A stretch of DNA of 64,000 nt from an uncultured Eubacteriales bacterium (GCA_900542005.1 UQLW01000008.1:18339-82338); one strand, 5' to 3'. Positions 8,173 through 17,206 are shown, counted from the first letter of the stretch. Numbers and translations: made by a program. Notes: a model not told the origin generated them from the letters alone.

Positions 8173-11139
8173 TTGCTATTTATTGTATTGCGTAAAATCC
8201 TCAACAATAAAGGCCTCATTGCTGCGCTCCTGGTGGGTTCGATCCTGGCGGTCGCCATGATCAGCGCCATCCCGATGTACACGAACGCCATCCTCCAGCG
8301 TATGCTGGTGAAGGATTTCGAGTCTTACCAGGAAAACAACAATGAATACCCCGGCCGATATGTGCTTGAGGCCAACATTATGAGCCACGCAGCGCCCAGC
8401 AAGCGTATGCAGAATTTTGAGTACTTCAACCAAGAGATCAACGCGCGGGTGCTCAGCGAGATCGGGCTGCCGGCGAAGGAATCGGTGCTGTCGCTGGAGA
8501 CGAAATATATCAACCTGACGCCCCGCACGCCCCGGGAAAAGGACCCGCCCACCCGTGAGCTCTCCATCGTCACCTTTGAGGATTTTGCCGACCATATTGA
8601 GCTGGTACAGGGCCGTATGCCCTCCGGCGAGCTGGTGGACGGCGTGATGGAGGTGCTGGTGCAGGAGGAGACGCTGCAGTCCTATGATATGTATGTGGAC
8701 GAGGTCTATGAGGTGAGCGTCACTCTGCGCGCCGAGGCCCACGAACCCTTCTATGTCAAGCCGGTCGGCGTGTATACCGTGTCTGACAGCAACGATCTGT
8801 GGTGGTATCAGCCGGTCAGGCAGTTCAAATCGGCCATGCTGATGGACTGGGACCTCTACATGAAGGAGGTCGCAGGCACGCAGAACATGCTCTGCGAGGC
8901 GGTATGGTATTATGCGCTCGACTACACGCAGATGGATATCGACTATATTGAGAAGTATACCAGCGCGATCCAGGCGCAGAAGAAGTGGATGGGCTCCTTT
9001 GAGGGGACCTCGGCGACCTTCGGCGCGCTGAGCATCCTGGAGGGCTACGGCCCCAGGGAATCCACGCTGCGCATCACGCTGTGGGTGCTGCAGGTGCCCA
9101 TCATGATTATGCTGGCCTTCTACATCTTCATGGTGTCCCAGATGGTGGTATCCAATGACGCCAATGAGATCGCGGTGCTGAAAAGCCGCGGCGCCAAGGG
9201 CGGGCAGATCTTCCGGCTGTATATCCTGCAGAGCTGCCTGCTGGCCGGCGCGGCCCTGGTGATCGGCCCCTTTGTAGGCTATGGCATCTGCAGCCTCCTG
9301 GGATCGTCCAATGGGTTCCTGGAGTTTATCGGACGCAAGACGCTGCCGGTGCATATCGGCCTGCAGGTGATCCTATACGCGGTGGGCGCGGCGCTCTTTA
9401 CCGTGGTGATGATGATGTTCCCGGCCATGTCGGCCGCCCGCGTCACCATCGTGGAGCATAAGCAGAAGAAAGCGCGCCAGTGGAATGCGCCGCTATGGCA
9501 GAAGATGTTCCTGGATGTGATTTGCCTGGGGCTGGCGATTTATGGGCTTTACAGCTACCAGCTCCGCCAGGCCACCATCAATGTGGGCGAGCAGGCTGCT
9601 GCCGCCTCCACCCAGGCTGCTACGGCGACGGCCGCCGCCGCTGCGGCCAGCATTACCGCCCCGGTGGACCCGCTGCTGTTTCTGATCTCCACCTTGTTCA
9701 TCCTGGGCGCGGGGCTGCTGTTCCTGCGGCTGTATCCCTATATCATCCGGCTGGTGTTCTGGCTGGGCAGGCGGGTCTGGAGCCCGGTGCTGTACACCTC
9801 CTTTATCTCGGTCGGCCGCTCCGGCGGGCGGGAAACCTTCGTGATGCTGTTCTTGATCCTGACGCTGTCTGTCGGCGTGTTCTCGGCCAACTCGGCCCGG
9901 ACCATCAACCAGAATATTGAGGACAGGATCCATTACGCCATCGGGGCCGACATGGTGATGGAGCTGAAATGGCCCAGCAACTCGGTGGTAATCGAAAGCA
10001 ACCCCAGCGTGGAGAGGGGCGAGGGCGCATCCTCCAGCAGCACGAGCTCCAACTCGGTGGTGATCTATAAGGAGCCGCCCTTTGAGACCGTGGAGAATAT
10101 CAAGGGGGTGGAGGCGGCTGCCAAGGTCTTTTTGCCCGAGCAGGTGCGGGTGCGTACCGACGAAAACCAATACCTTTCCGCCCGGCTTATGGCCATCGAG
10201 CCCGATCAGTTCGGCAAGGTGGTTTGGACGGGGGGCACCTACCTGAGCCATCATATCTATGCTTACCTGAACCTGATCAGCAACGCGCCCAACGCTGTGC
10301 TGGCTTCATCCTCGCTGCAGGAGGACGGGTATGCGGTAGGCGATCCCATCCGCTTCTCCTGGGGCAGCCAAAGCGAGGTGGAGGGCGTCATATACGCCTT
10401 CGTCGACTACTGGCCGGCGATCAACCCCACCGAGACGGGTTCGGATCGCTTCGTCATCGCCAATTTGGACTATGTGCAGGCCATTACCGCCATTGAACCC
10501 TATCAGTACTGGATCAAGCGGGACGATACCACGAGCACAGCGGAGCTTTATCAGGACATCGCCGATAAGGAGATCCCGCTGCTCAACACCCGGGAGATGA
10601 CCGACAGCTTCAAGCGGCTGAAGAACAACTCCATGCTGAAGATCGATTCCGGCTCCTGCCTGGTGGATGCCAGCCAACAGCTTGTCATCCAGAAAAACGA
10701 CGCGCTGCTGCAGGGCACCAACGGCGCGCTGACGTTGGGCTTCCTTGTCACCATGGCGATCGCCATGATCGGCTTTAACATTTACTGGGTGCTGTCGATC
10801 CGGGGACGCGAGCTGCAGTTCGGTATCCTGCGGGCAATCGGTATGACACAGAAAAAGGTGATCGGGATCCTGGTGTGCGAGCAGATTATGATTTCCTTGG
10901 TGGCGGTGCTGGTTGGCGTGCTGATCGGTTCGCTGACAAGCCAGCTGTATGTGCCGCTTCTGTCCATCGTCTATTCGGCCTCCGAGCAGGTGCCGCCCTT
11001 TACCGTGGTGGCGACCCGGTCCGACTACCTGAAGATTTACGGCGTGATCGCCTTTATGCTGGCTACGGGCTTTGCCATCCTGGGCACCATCGTATCCCGC
11101 ATCAAGATCGCTCAGGCCATCAAGCTTGGGGAGGATTGA
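8173..11139 (+). CDS. Large ABC transporter permease, duplicated FtsX type
   Basis: Integral membrane protein of 988 residues. It starts with TTG at 8173, supported by TAGGAGGG seven bases upstream. TM1 is near residues 15-36, followed by an external domain of about 260 residues. A block of TM segments (about 305-330, 350-385, 395-425), two to three more helices around 440-540, and a TM near 555-575 precede a second external domain (about 580-850). Three C-terminal TM segments (about 855-985) complete the FtsX/MacB_PCD pattern twice over. DNA-level low complexity gives an Ala/Thr-rich stretch (about 475-497) in a loop. ILRAIGMTQKKVIGIL is a typical FtsX coupling segment. It lies between its adaptor and ATPases; export of lipids, peptides or drugs is all possible. 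Confidence 0.85.
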   Translation: MLFIVLRKILNNKGLIAALLVGSILAVAMISAIPMYTNAILQRMLVKDFESYQENNNEYPGRYVLEANIMSHAAPSKRMQNFEYFNQEINARVLSEIGLPAKESVLSLETKYINLTPRTPREKDPPTRELSIVTFEDFADHIELVQGRMPSGELVDGVMEVLVQEETLQSYDMYVDEVYEVSVTLRAEAHEPFYVKPVGVYTVSDSNDLWWYQPVRQFKSAMLMDWDLYMKEVAGTQNMLCEAVWYYALDYTQMDIDYIEKYTSAIQAQKKWMGSFEGTSATFGALSILEGYGPRESTLRITLWVLQVPIMIMLAFYIFMVSQMVVSNDANEIAVLKSRGAKGGQIFRLYILQSCLLAGAALVIGPFVGYGICSLLGSSNGFLEFIGRKTLPVHIGLQVILYAVGAALFTVVMMMFPAMSAARVTIVEHKQKKARQWNAPLWQKMFLDVICLGLAIYGLYSYQLRQATINVGEQAAAASTQAATATAAAAAASITAPVDPLLFLISTLFILGAGLLFLRLYPYIIRLVFWLGRRVWSPVLYTSFISVGRSGGRETFVMLFLILTLSVGVFSANSARTINQNIEDRIHYAIGADMVMELKWPSNSVVIESNPSVERGEGASSSSTSSNSVVIYKEPPFETVENIKGVEAAAKVFLPEQVRVRTDENQYLSARLMAIEPDQFGKVVWTGGTYLSHHIYAYLNLISNAPNAVLASSSLQEDGYAVGDPIRFSWGSQSEVEGVIYAFVDYWPAINPTETGSDRFVIANLDYVQAITAIEPYQYWIKRDDTTSTAELYQDIADKEIPLLNTREMTDSFKRLKNNSMLKIDSGSCLVDASQQLVIQKNDALLQGTNGALTLGFLVTMAIAMIGFNIYWVLSIRGRELQFGILRAIGMTQKKVIGILVCEQIMISLVAVLVGVLIGSLTSQLYVPLLSIVYSASEQVPPFTVVATRSDYLKIYGVIAFMLATGFAILGTIVSRIKIAQAIKLGED

Positions 11140-11141
11140 TC

Positions 11142-11864
11142 ATGGAACCGATTATATGGACGGAAAACATCAACCGCATCTTTAAGACCGGGGATACCCA
11201 GGTGCACGCCCTGAAGGACGTAAGCATCCAGGTGAACCCCGGGGAGCTCCTGGTGCTGAGGGGGCGGTCCGGATCGGGCAAAACGACGCTGATGAATATT
11301 CTCAGCGCCCTGGATACGCCGACCTCGGGCAAGGTCTATGTGGAGGGCAAGGAAATCACCGCCCTGCCGGAGGCTGCCCGGGATGAGCTGCGCCGGACGG
11401 ATATGAGCTTCGTGTTCCAGTCGGTGGCGCTGATGAGCCAGATGAATGCCTATGAAAACGTGGAGTTCGGGCTGCGCATTGCCGGATATCCGGCCAAAGA
11501 CCGGCAAAAGCGCGCGGAGGAGGCCCTGACGCTGGTAGGGCTGAAGCAGCGCATGCGCCACCGGCCGGCGGAGATGTCCGGCGGCGAGCAGCAGCGGGTA
11601 GCCATCGCCCGGGCCATCGCCCATCACCCCAAGGTGCTGTTTGCCGATGAACCGACCGCTGAGCTCGATACGGCTATGGGCCTGCAGGTGATGCGCCTCT
11701 TCCGCGAGCTGGTGGCCAAGGAGGGCGTAACCATGATTATGACCACCCATGACCCCAACATGATGGAGCTGGCCGATCATGTGTACAGCATCCAGGACGG
11801 TGCGATTATCGAGGAGACCTACAACGCTGAGGCGGCCGCCGCCTTTAAGGAGGTGCAGCCATGA
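11142..11864 (+). CDS. ABC transporter ATP-binding protein (LolD/MacB-like)
   Basis: Cytoplasmic ATPase of 240 residues; the ATG follows GGGGAGG and sits two bases after the permease stop. Walker A GRSGSGKTT is at 41-49, the Q-loop at SFVFQSVALM, the signature MSGGEQQRVA at 145-154, Walker B LFADEP at 166-171 and the H-loop at TTHDP. All catalytic residues are present. The small size and LSALDTPTSG spacing match the ATPases that pair with FtsX/MacB permeases. Its last four bases overlap the start of a second ATPase (ATGA), so the two subunits are translationally coupled and may form a heterodimer under one asymmetric permease. Confidence 0.92.
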   Translation: MEPIIWTENINRIFKTGDTQVHALKDVSIQVNPGELLVLRGRSGSGKTTLMNILSALDTPTSGKVYVEGKEITALPEAARDELRRTDMSFVFQSVALMSQMNAYENVEFGLRIAGYPAKDRQKRAEEALTLVGLKQRMRHRPAEMSGGEQQRVAIARAIAHHPKVLFADEPTAELDTAMGLQVMRLFRELVAKEGVTMIMTTHDPNMMELADHVYSIQDGAIIEETYNAEAAAAFKEVQP

Positions 11865-12769
11865 TTCAGTGCGAAAACCTGGTGAAGATCTATAAAACCC
11901 GGGAGACGGAGGTCGTGGCCCTGCAGGGGCTGGACCTGACGGTGGACGACGGGGAGCTTATGGCCATTATCGGCAACTCCGGCAGCGGCAAATCCACCCT
12001 GCTCAATATGATCGGCGGGCTGGACCGCCCTTCCGCCGGTACGCTTCTGGTGGACGGCAAGGACCTGCTGAAATTCAAGGAAAAGGACTACATCGCCTAT
12101 AAGCGCGATACCGTCGGCTTCGTGTGGCAGAACAACGCCCGCAACCTGATCCCCTATATGACGGCGCTGGAGAACGTGCAGGTGCCCATGGTGCTGACCA
12201 GCCGGAAGGACAGGATCGAGCGGGCGCGGCAGCTGCTGGAGACCGTGGGGCTGGCCAACCGGGCGGGCAGCAAGCTCAGTCAGCTCTCTGGCGGCGAGCA
12301 GCAGCGGGTGGCCATTGCCATCGCCCTGGCCAACAACCCCAAGCTCCTGCTGGCCGATGAACCGACCGGCGCGGTGGACAGCGCTACGGCCAACATGATC
12401 CTGGACATCTTCCGGGAGGTATGCCGCACGACAGGGCTGACCATCATGATTGTAACCCACGACATCTCCCTGTCCCGGCGGGTGGACCGCGTGGTCGCCA
12501 TCCGGGATGGCCGGACGTCCTCGGAGTTTATCCGCAGAAAGTCCTATGCCCAGCAGATCAACGAGGTGGGCGAGCTGGAGCAGATGAACCAGGAGCCGGA
12601 GGAGCTGGAGGCCCAGGAGGAGCTGGCGGTGGTGGATAATGCCGGCCGCCTGCAGATCCCCAGGGAATACCTGGGCGCCATCGGCGTATCGGGCAAATCC
12701 AGGGTGCGCGTAGAGCTGGAGGACGATAAGGTTGTGATCATTAATCCTGACTATCGCAGCGGAACATGA
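11861..12769 (+). CDS. ABC transporter ATP-binding protein with C-terminal AbrB-like domain
   Basis: A second cytoplasmic ATPase, 302 residues, overlapping the previous gene by four bases. Walker A GNSGSGKST is at 38-46, the signature LSGGEQQRVA at 142-151, Walker B LLLADEP at 162-168 and the H-loop at VTHD. Residues 1-222 are a standard MacB/LolD-type domain. After an acidic, Glu/Gln-rich linker (about 228-254) comes a roughly 43-residue tail: VVDNAGRLQIPREYLGAIGV followed by an alternating R-V-E-L-E-D strand and VVIINP. This matches the swapped-hairpin SpoVT/AbrB pattern (VD..GR..IP...) seen in transition regulators and antitoxins. Whether the tail binds DNA, dimerises the ATPase or contacts the permease cannot be told from sequence. 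Confidence 0.9.
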   Translation: MIQCENLVKIYKTRETEVVALQGLDLTVDDGELMAIIGNSGSGKSTLLNMIGGLDRPSAGTLLVDGKDLLKFKEKDYIAYKRDTVGFVWQNNARNLIPYMTALENVQVPMVLTSRKDRIERARQLLETVGLANRAGSKLSQLSGGEQQRVAIAIALANNPKLLLADEPTGAVDSATANMILDIFREVCRTTGLTIMIVTHDISLSRRVDRVVAIRDGRTSSEFIRRKSYAQQINEVGELEQMNQEPEELEAQEELAVVDNAGRLQIPREYLGAIGVSGKSRVRVELEDDKVVIINPDYRSGT

Positions 12770-12785
12770 GCCCATAAAGCCAAGC

Positions 12786-12812
12786 AAAGGAGGCCGCACG
12801 GCCTCCTTTTTC
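12786..12812 (+). terminator. Rho-independent terminator of the FtsX-type export operon
   Basis: Perfect eight-pair stem AGGAGGCC / GGCCTCCT with a four-base loop, flanked by A's and T's. Confidence 0.9.
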
Positions 12813-12928
12813 TTGTCCCGGAAGCTTAGCAGGACGATTCACTAAGCAGGGCAGGGGACGCGCAAAGGCGGGACAGCCCTTTCCCTGGATCCCTCTGCCT
12901 TTTGCCGGCAGGGAAATACTTTTTTCGG

Positions 12929-12958
12929 TTGCATCCCCAGGCCGCCGGGTGCTATACT
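12929..12958 (+). promoter_or_regulatory. Promoter for the ABC-2 exporter operon
   Basis: TTGCAT (12929-12934), 18 bases, TATACT (12953-12958) with a TG extended -10. The rest of the 283-base gap from 12770 to 13052 shows only the upstream terminator. Confidence 0.65.
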
Positions 12959-13052
12959 AAAGGTCCTTGACTTATGAAACGGAGGGTGATCATAAAGGGA
13001 AAAGGCGGCGCCTATGGGCAAATTCGCCGCTTTGGATAAGGAGGCAGCGTAC

Positions 13053-14033
13053 ATGGCCTATATTCATGTGGATCAACTCGACAAGACCTACCAGATCAGC
13101 CGGCGCGGCAAGGGCGCGCTGGGCGCAATCAAAGGACTGCTCCACCCCAGCTATACGCGGGTGGAGGCGCTTTCCCAGGTATCCTTCGACATTGAGGCCG
13201 GGGAGGTGGTGGGCTATATCGGGCCCAACGGCGCAGGAAAGTCGACGACCGTGAAGATCCTTTCCGGCATCCTGGTGCCGGATGGGGGGACAGCCCTGGT
13301 GGACGGACGCATTCCCTGGAGGCAGCGGCGGGCCCATGTATCCCATATCGGCGTGGTTTTCGGCCAGCGCACTCAGCTGTGGTGGGATGTGCCCGTCATC
13401 GACTCCTATGAGCTGCTGCGGGACATCTACGGCGTGCCGCAGGCGGATTTCCGCCGCCGCCTGGAGGAGATGACCGAGGCGCTGGACCTTGCGGCCGTAC
13501 TGCATACGCCGCTCAGGCAGCTTTCGCTGGGGCAGCGGATGCGCTGCGAGCTGGCCGCCAGCCTGCTGCATTCGCCTCAGCTGCTCTTTCTCGACGAGCC
13601 GACCATCGGCCTGGACGCGGTAAGCAAGCTGGCCGTGCGGGATTTCCTGGCCAGGGAGCGGCAGCGCCACGGGACCACCATCATGCTCACCACCCATGAT
13701 ATGGAGGACATTACCAGCCTCTGCAGCCGTGTCATGGTGCTGGGGCATGGCAAAAAGCTCTACGATGGAGCGCTGGACCCGCTGCTGGCCCGCTACAATA
13801 CCCTGCGGACGCTGACGGTGGAATATGAAGGGGAAGCCCGCCTTGAAATACCGGAGGCGGAGAGCTGCCGCAAAGAGGGGCTTACCTACCGGGTGGCCTT
13901 TCAGCCGGAGCGGGTGGAGACGGCCCGTGTGCTGGAGCTGGCCCAGCGGGCCGGGCATGTGCACGACCTTTCCGTGCAGGGGATGCCCCTGGATGAGATG
14001 GTAGCGGCCCTGTATAAGGAGATGGCGCTATGA
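13053..14033 (+). CDS. ABC-2 transporter ATP-binding protein (COG4586-like)
   Basis: Cytoplasmic ATPase, 326 residues. The start at 13053 is chosen because AAGGAGGCAGCGTAC precedes it; an in-frame ATG at 13014 lacks a comparable site. Walker A is GPNGAGKST (57-65), the Q-loop region reads GVVFGQRTQLWWD, the signature is the atypical LSLGQRMRCELAASLL, and Walker B is LLFLDEPTIGLD. The GQRTQLWWD and LSLGQRMR segments are hallmarks of the uncharacterised ABC-2 ATPases that accompany two ABC2_membrane_6-type permeases, exactly as here. Its stop overlaps the next start (ATGA). Related cyanobacterial systems have been linked to viologen export; the substrate here is unknown. Confidence 0.9.
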   Translation: MAYIHVDQLDKTYQISRRGKGALGAIKGLLHPSYTRVEALSQVSFDIEAGEVVGYIGPNGAGKSTTVKILSGILVPDGGTALVDGRIPWRQRRAHVSHIGVVFGQRTQLWWDVPVIDSYELLRDIYGVPQADFRRRLEEMTEALDLAAVLHTPLRQLSLGQRMRCELAASLLHSPQLLFLDEPTIGLDAVSKLAVRDFLARERQRHGTTIMLTTHDMEDITSLCSRVMVLGHGKKLYDGALDPLLARYNTLRTLTVEYEGEARLEIPEAESCRKEGLTYRVAFQPERVETARVLELAQRAGHVHDLSVQGMPLDEMVAALYKEMAL

Positions 14034-14833
14034 AGCGGCTCAAGCCCTATCTGTCCACCCTGCGCCTGCGGGCCATGCTGGAGCTGCAATACCGGGGCGC
14101 GGCCGTGGGCGGCATGCTGACGCAGCTATTCTTTGGCTTTATTCTTGTCTTTTTATACCATGCCCTGTATGCCAGCGGCGGGCAGCAGAGCTCCAGTCTT
14201 TCCCAGATTGTCAGCTATGTATGGCTGCAGCAAGCCTTTTTCCGGGTCATCATCGGCAGCGACGGCGCGCTGAACAGCGAGGTGATGAGCGGCGACGTGG
14301 TTTATTCGCTGTGCCGGCCTGTGGATCTGTATGGCTATTGGTACATGCGCGCGGTAGCCTACCGGGCGGTAGGTTCCCTGATGCGGGCGGCGCTGATGCT
14401 GCCGGTGGCGCTTCTGCTGCCCCAGCCGCTGGGGCTGGCGCTGCCGGGCTCCGCGGCGGGCCTTGCAGCCTTTATCCTTTCGCTGGCAATGGGCGTCCTG
14501 GTGATGGCAGCGCTGGAGAATATCATGTCCGCCTGCACGCTGATTACCCTGGATCACCGGGGCGCGGCCAACGTGCTGGGTATGTTCAACGCCTTTGCCG
14601 CCGGGAACCTGCTGCCGCTGACCCTTTTCCCGGATAGCTGGCAGCGGTTTATCCTGTCGACGCCCTTCGCCCAGACACTGGACGTCCCCATCCGCTACTA
14701 TACCGGGCAGCTGCCCTTTGGAAGCCTGGGCGGGACGCTGGCGCTTCAGCTTTTCTGGCTGGCAGCGCTGGCCCTGGCAGGCTGGCTGCTATGGCGGCGC
14801 GCCCTGAACCGCATGGTGATCCAGGGAGGTTGA
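14030..14833 (+). CDS. ABC-2 family permease, first subunit
   Basis: Integral membrane protein, 267 residues, starting four bases inside the upstream ATPase gene. Five to six hydrophobic helices are visible: about 25-45, 60-80, 110-135, 140-160, 175-195 and 230-255. The segment MSGDVVYSLCRPVDLYGYWY after TM2 is the conserved cytoplasmic region of this permease family (usually ...G.....LlrPv......). It is expected to dimerise with the next gene product as the channel of an exporter. No other domain is seen. Confidence 0.85.
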   Translation: MKRLKPYLSTLRLRAMLELQYRGAAVGGMLTQLFFGFILVFLYHALYASGGQQSSSLSQIVSYVWLQQAFFRVIIGSDGALNSEVMSGDVVYSLCRPVDLYGYWYMRAVAYRAVGSLMRAALMLPVALLLPQPLGLALPGSAAGLAAFILSLAMGVLVMAALENIMSACTLITLDHRGAANVLGMFNAFAAGNLLPLTLFPDSWQRFILSTPFAQTLDVPIRYYTGQLPFGSLGGTLALQLFWLAALALAGWLLWRRALNRMVIQGG

Positions 14834-14836
14834 GCG

Positions 14837-15634
14837 ATGAACGCATGGAAGCTATATTTCCGATCCATGGGGATCCATTTCCGATCGGCGGCGCAATATA
14901 AGGCCTCGATGGTCATGCAGATGCTGGCGCTATTTGTGATGACTGCAACGGAGCTGGCCGCAGTGGCGCTGACCTTCCGGCGCTTCCCGGCGCTGGGCCA
15001 GTGGTCGCCGCAGCAAATCTACTTCTTCTTTGGCCTGATGAGCTTTACCTTTGGCCTGGTGGAGTGCTTCTGCCGGGGCTTTACGGCCTTTGGCGGGCAG
15101 GTGCGGACCGGAAACTTCGACCGGCTGCTGCTGCGGCCCCGGAACCTGGAGCTATTGGTGCTTTGTTCGCAGATGGATGTGCGGCGTATCGGGTCGATGG
15201 TGGTGGGCCTGGCGGCGCTGGTCTATGGCGCGGCAGCCGCCCAGGTGCAGTGGACGGCGCTCAAGGTGCTGGCGCTGCTCTTTGCCCTTGCCGGGGGCGG
15301 GTGCCTGGTGCTGGGGCTGTTTATGATCGAAGCCACGGCGACCTTCTGGTCGATCAGCTCGATTGAGGTGGTGAACGTGCTGACCTATGGCGGCCGCAGC
15401 ACCTGCCAATACCCTGTGGATATTTACCCCCGGGGCTTCCGGTGGATCTTCATTGCCCTGGCGCCCTATGGCCTGGCGATCCATCTGCCGGCGGCTTATA
15501 TTCTCGATCAGACCATGCTGGGGCTGCCGCCCTGGGCGGCCTTCATCGGCCCGCTGGCCGGCGTTGCCTTCCTCTGCCTGATGCTGGCGCTGTGGCGGCG
15601 GGGCGTGGCCCATTATACCTCTACCGGCAGCTAA
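14837..15634 (+). CDS. ABC-2 family permease, second subunit
   Basis: Integral membrane protein, 265 residues; GGAGG lies in the end of the preceding gene, three bases upstream of the spacer. Six hydrophobic segments are visible. The cytoplasmic motif VRTGNFDRLLLRPRNLELLVL parallels the first permease and is conserved in this family. EVVNVLTYGGRSTCQYPVDIYP followed by a TM helix matches the COG3694-type subunit, where a Y-P-x-x-I-Y motif precedes the last helices. With the ATPase and the first permease it completes a three-gene exporter closed by a strong terminator. Confidence 0.85.
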   Translation: MNAWKLYFRSMGIHFRSAAQYKASMVMQMLALFVMTATELAAVALTFRRFPALGQWSPQQIYFFFGLMSFTFGLVECFCRGFTAFGGQVRTGNFDRLLLRPRNLELLVLCSQMDVRRIGSMVVGLAALVYGAAAAQVQWTALKVLALLFALAGGGCLVLGLFMIEATATFWSISSIEVVNVLTYGGRSTCQYPVDIYPRGFRWIFIALAPYGLAIHLPAAYILDQTMLGLPPWAAFIGPLAGVAFLCLMLALWRRGVAHYTSTGS

Positions 15635-15667
15635 GCTGGCGGCCATCCGGGGGCAGGGCCCCAAAGC

Positions 15668-15706
15668 AAAACACGCTTATGCAAGGCGCATAAGCGTGTT
15701 TTTTTT
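15668..15706 (+). terminator. Strong terminator after the ABC-2 operon
   Basis: Stem AACACGCTTATGC / GCATAAGCGTGTT, five-base loop, then eight T. Confidence 0.92.
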
Positions 15707-15843
15707 GTTAAATTTTCCGGCGGGCAAGACGCAGGGCCATCTCAAGGAGCGATCGTTCCTGCAGCTCGTTGGGACGCTGGGGAGGAGGCACAGCTCCAAG
15801 AGGCAGGGCCCGCCCTCCTAGAAGGAACACCTCTTTGGGCCTG

Positions 15844-16569
15844 TCAGGGCCGCAGGCCCTCCGTCAGATCTGTCACGACCTGCCAGGCCAGGATCAATCC
15901 GGCGGTCCCTACCACATAGGGCAGGCTGCCGGCCACCGAACGCTTGCCGCCCGCGTCGTCCATGATATCCGCCGGCTCCTGGCGGGGAGGCGGCGGCTCC
16001 GGGGAATAGACCACCTTGAGGCTGCCCAAGCCCCGCTTGCGCAGCTCCCGGCGCATGGCGCGGCAGAGCGGGCAGCCCTGGGTGGAGAAGATGTCGGCCA
16101 CCATAAAGCCCAGGGGGCTGAGCTTGTTGCCGCAGCCCATGGCGGAGATAAGCGGGGTGCCGGAAGCCTGGCAGCGGCAGGCCAGCTCCACCTTGGCCGC
16201 TACGGTATCGATCGCGTCCACCACATAGTCGGCCCCGGACAAGGCGGGCAGCGGCTCGCCGGGCAGGAAAAACTGATCCAACAGGGTGAGCTGGATATCG
16301 GGACGGATGCTGCGCAGGCGGGCCGCCATGGCGTCGACCTTCTTCCAGCCCAGGGTCTGCTGCGTGGCGATGATCTGGCGGTTCAGATTGGTCAGCGATA
16401 CCCGGTCGTGATCCACCAGGGTCATACGGCCGATACCGGTGCGGGCCAGCGCCTCGGCGGCATAGCCGCCCACGCCGCCCAGGCCAAGGATGACCACATG
16501 GCTGGAGGCCAGCTTGTCGATGCCCTCCTGCCCCAGCAGCAGCCGGCTGCGGGAAAATGAATCCATCAT
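15844..16569 (-). CDS. tcdA: tRNA threonylcarbamoyladenosine dehydratase (TcdA/YgdL, ThiF family)
   Basis: An E1-like ATP-dependent enzyme that cyclises t6A37 of tRNA to ct6A. The 241-residue length is normal. It begins SRSRLLLGQEGIDKL, the adenylate site GLGGVGGYAAEALARTGIG follows, then DHDRVSLTNLNRQIIAT and VDAIDTVAAK, the order found in TcdA rather than in MoeB or ThiF. A later segment (STQGCPLCRAMRRELRKRG) holds the family's cysteines. The start overlaps the stop of the upstream phosphatase gene (ATGA), so it is translationally coupled as the last gene of the minus-strand operon. Confidence 0.93.
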   Translation of the reverse strand: MMDSFSRSRLLLGQEGIDKLASSHVVILGLGGVGGYAAEALARTGIGRMTLVDHDRVSLTNLNRQIIATQQTLGWKKVDAMAARLRSIRPDIQLTLLDQFFLPGEPLPALSGADYVVDAIDTVAAKVELACRCQASGTPLISAMGCGNKLSPLGFMVADIFSTQGCPLCRAMRRELRKRGLGSLKVVYSPEPPPPRQEPADIMDDAGGKRSVAGSLPYVVGTAGLILAWQVVTDLTEGLRP

Positions 16570-17159
16570 AGCTTTTCAGGATCGAGCGCAAACCGCTCAA
16601 AGTCGCGCACCAGGGTGGGCTGCAGCGCCATCTTCAGCAGGGCGCGGTCGTGGTTGACCGAATCGCTGCCGGCAATGCGCACCTGACAGCCGGGGAAATG
16701 GGCGCGAATGCGGCGGGCCTTTTCCCCGCCGCGGTTATTGCGGCCGGTAAAGCGCAGCGTACGGGGATGGAGCTCCGTCGCCAGCAGGCAGTCCACCTGC
16801 AGGGCACCCTGAAGCAGCGGTTCCACCATGAACCGGGGCGAGGCGGTGCATACCACCACGGGCACGTCGTTCTCCCGGGGCCTGAACCAGGGCGCGATCC
16901 AGCCGCGCCGGGCCATCTCCGCCCAGAATTCCTCCATAAGCTCGGGCGCGTTCATCAGCCGTATGGGGATGAAGGTAACCGTCTTGCCCAGACGCACATC
17001 CCAGGGCATCAGCAGCATCAGCAAAAAGCCCACCAGCGGAAAAATGAGCAGCACCCACATCCAGGGATGGTGGCGGGTACAGACGTAGCGAAAGAACTCC
17101 GAATAGGTATCGTACTTGAAAATGGTGCGGTCGAAATCGTAGACATCAATCAGCTGCAT
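16566..17159 (-). CDS. HAD-IB family phosphatase (SerB-like) with a hydrophobic segment
   Basis: 197 residues. HAD motif I is YDFDRTIF with nucleophile Asp8 and Asp10; motif II is the Thr/Ser of VVCTASP; motif III the Lys of GGEKARRI; motif IV is AGSDSVNHD. This order and the DFDRT form fit HAD-IB enzymes such as phosphoserine phosphatase. The cap region contains a strongly hydrophobic run (about 33-53, WMWVLLIFPLVGFLLMLLMPW), unusual for a soluble phosphatase; related genes act on phospholipid or polyprenyl phosphates, which would suit membrane contact. The substrate is unknown. It sits between ilvN and tcdA, overlapping tcdA by four bases. Confidence 0.85.
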   Translation of the reverse strand: MQLIDVYDFDRTIFKYDTYSEFFRYVCTRHHPWMWVLLIFPLVGFLLMLLMPWDVRLGKTVTFIPIRLMNAPELMEEFWAEMARRGWIAPWFRPRENDVPVVVCTASPRFMVEPLLQGALQVDCLLATELHPRTLRFTGRNNRGGEKARRIRAHFPGCQVRIAGSDSVNHDRALLKMALQPTLVRDFERFALDPEKL

Positions 17160-17206
17160 CCTGGGTTTTCCTTTTCTTCTCTTTTGTTATGGCTATAGCG
17201 GGCTTG

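Noticed and set aside
15708..15834. Short minus-strand frame of about 41 codons after tcdA, ending LLEMALRLARRKI
   Set aside because: GTG start without binding site, overlaps the tail of the ABC-2 terminator, and codon use is not clearly coding.
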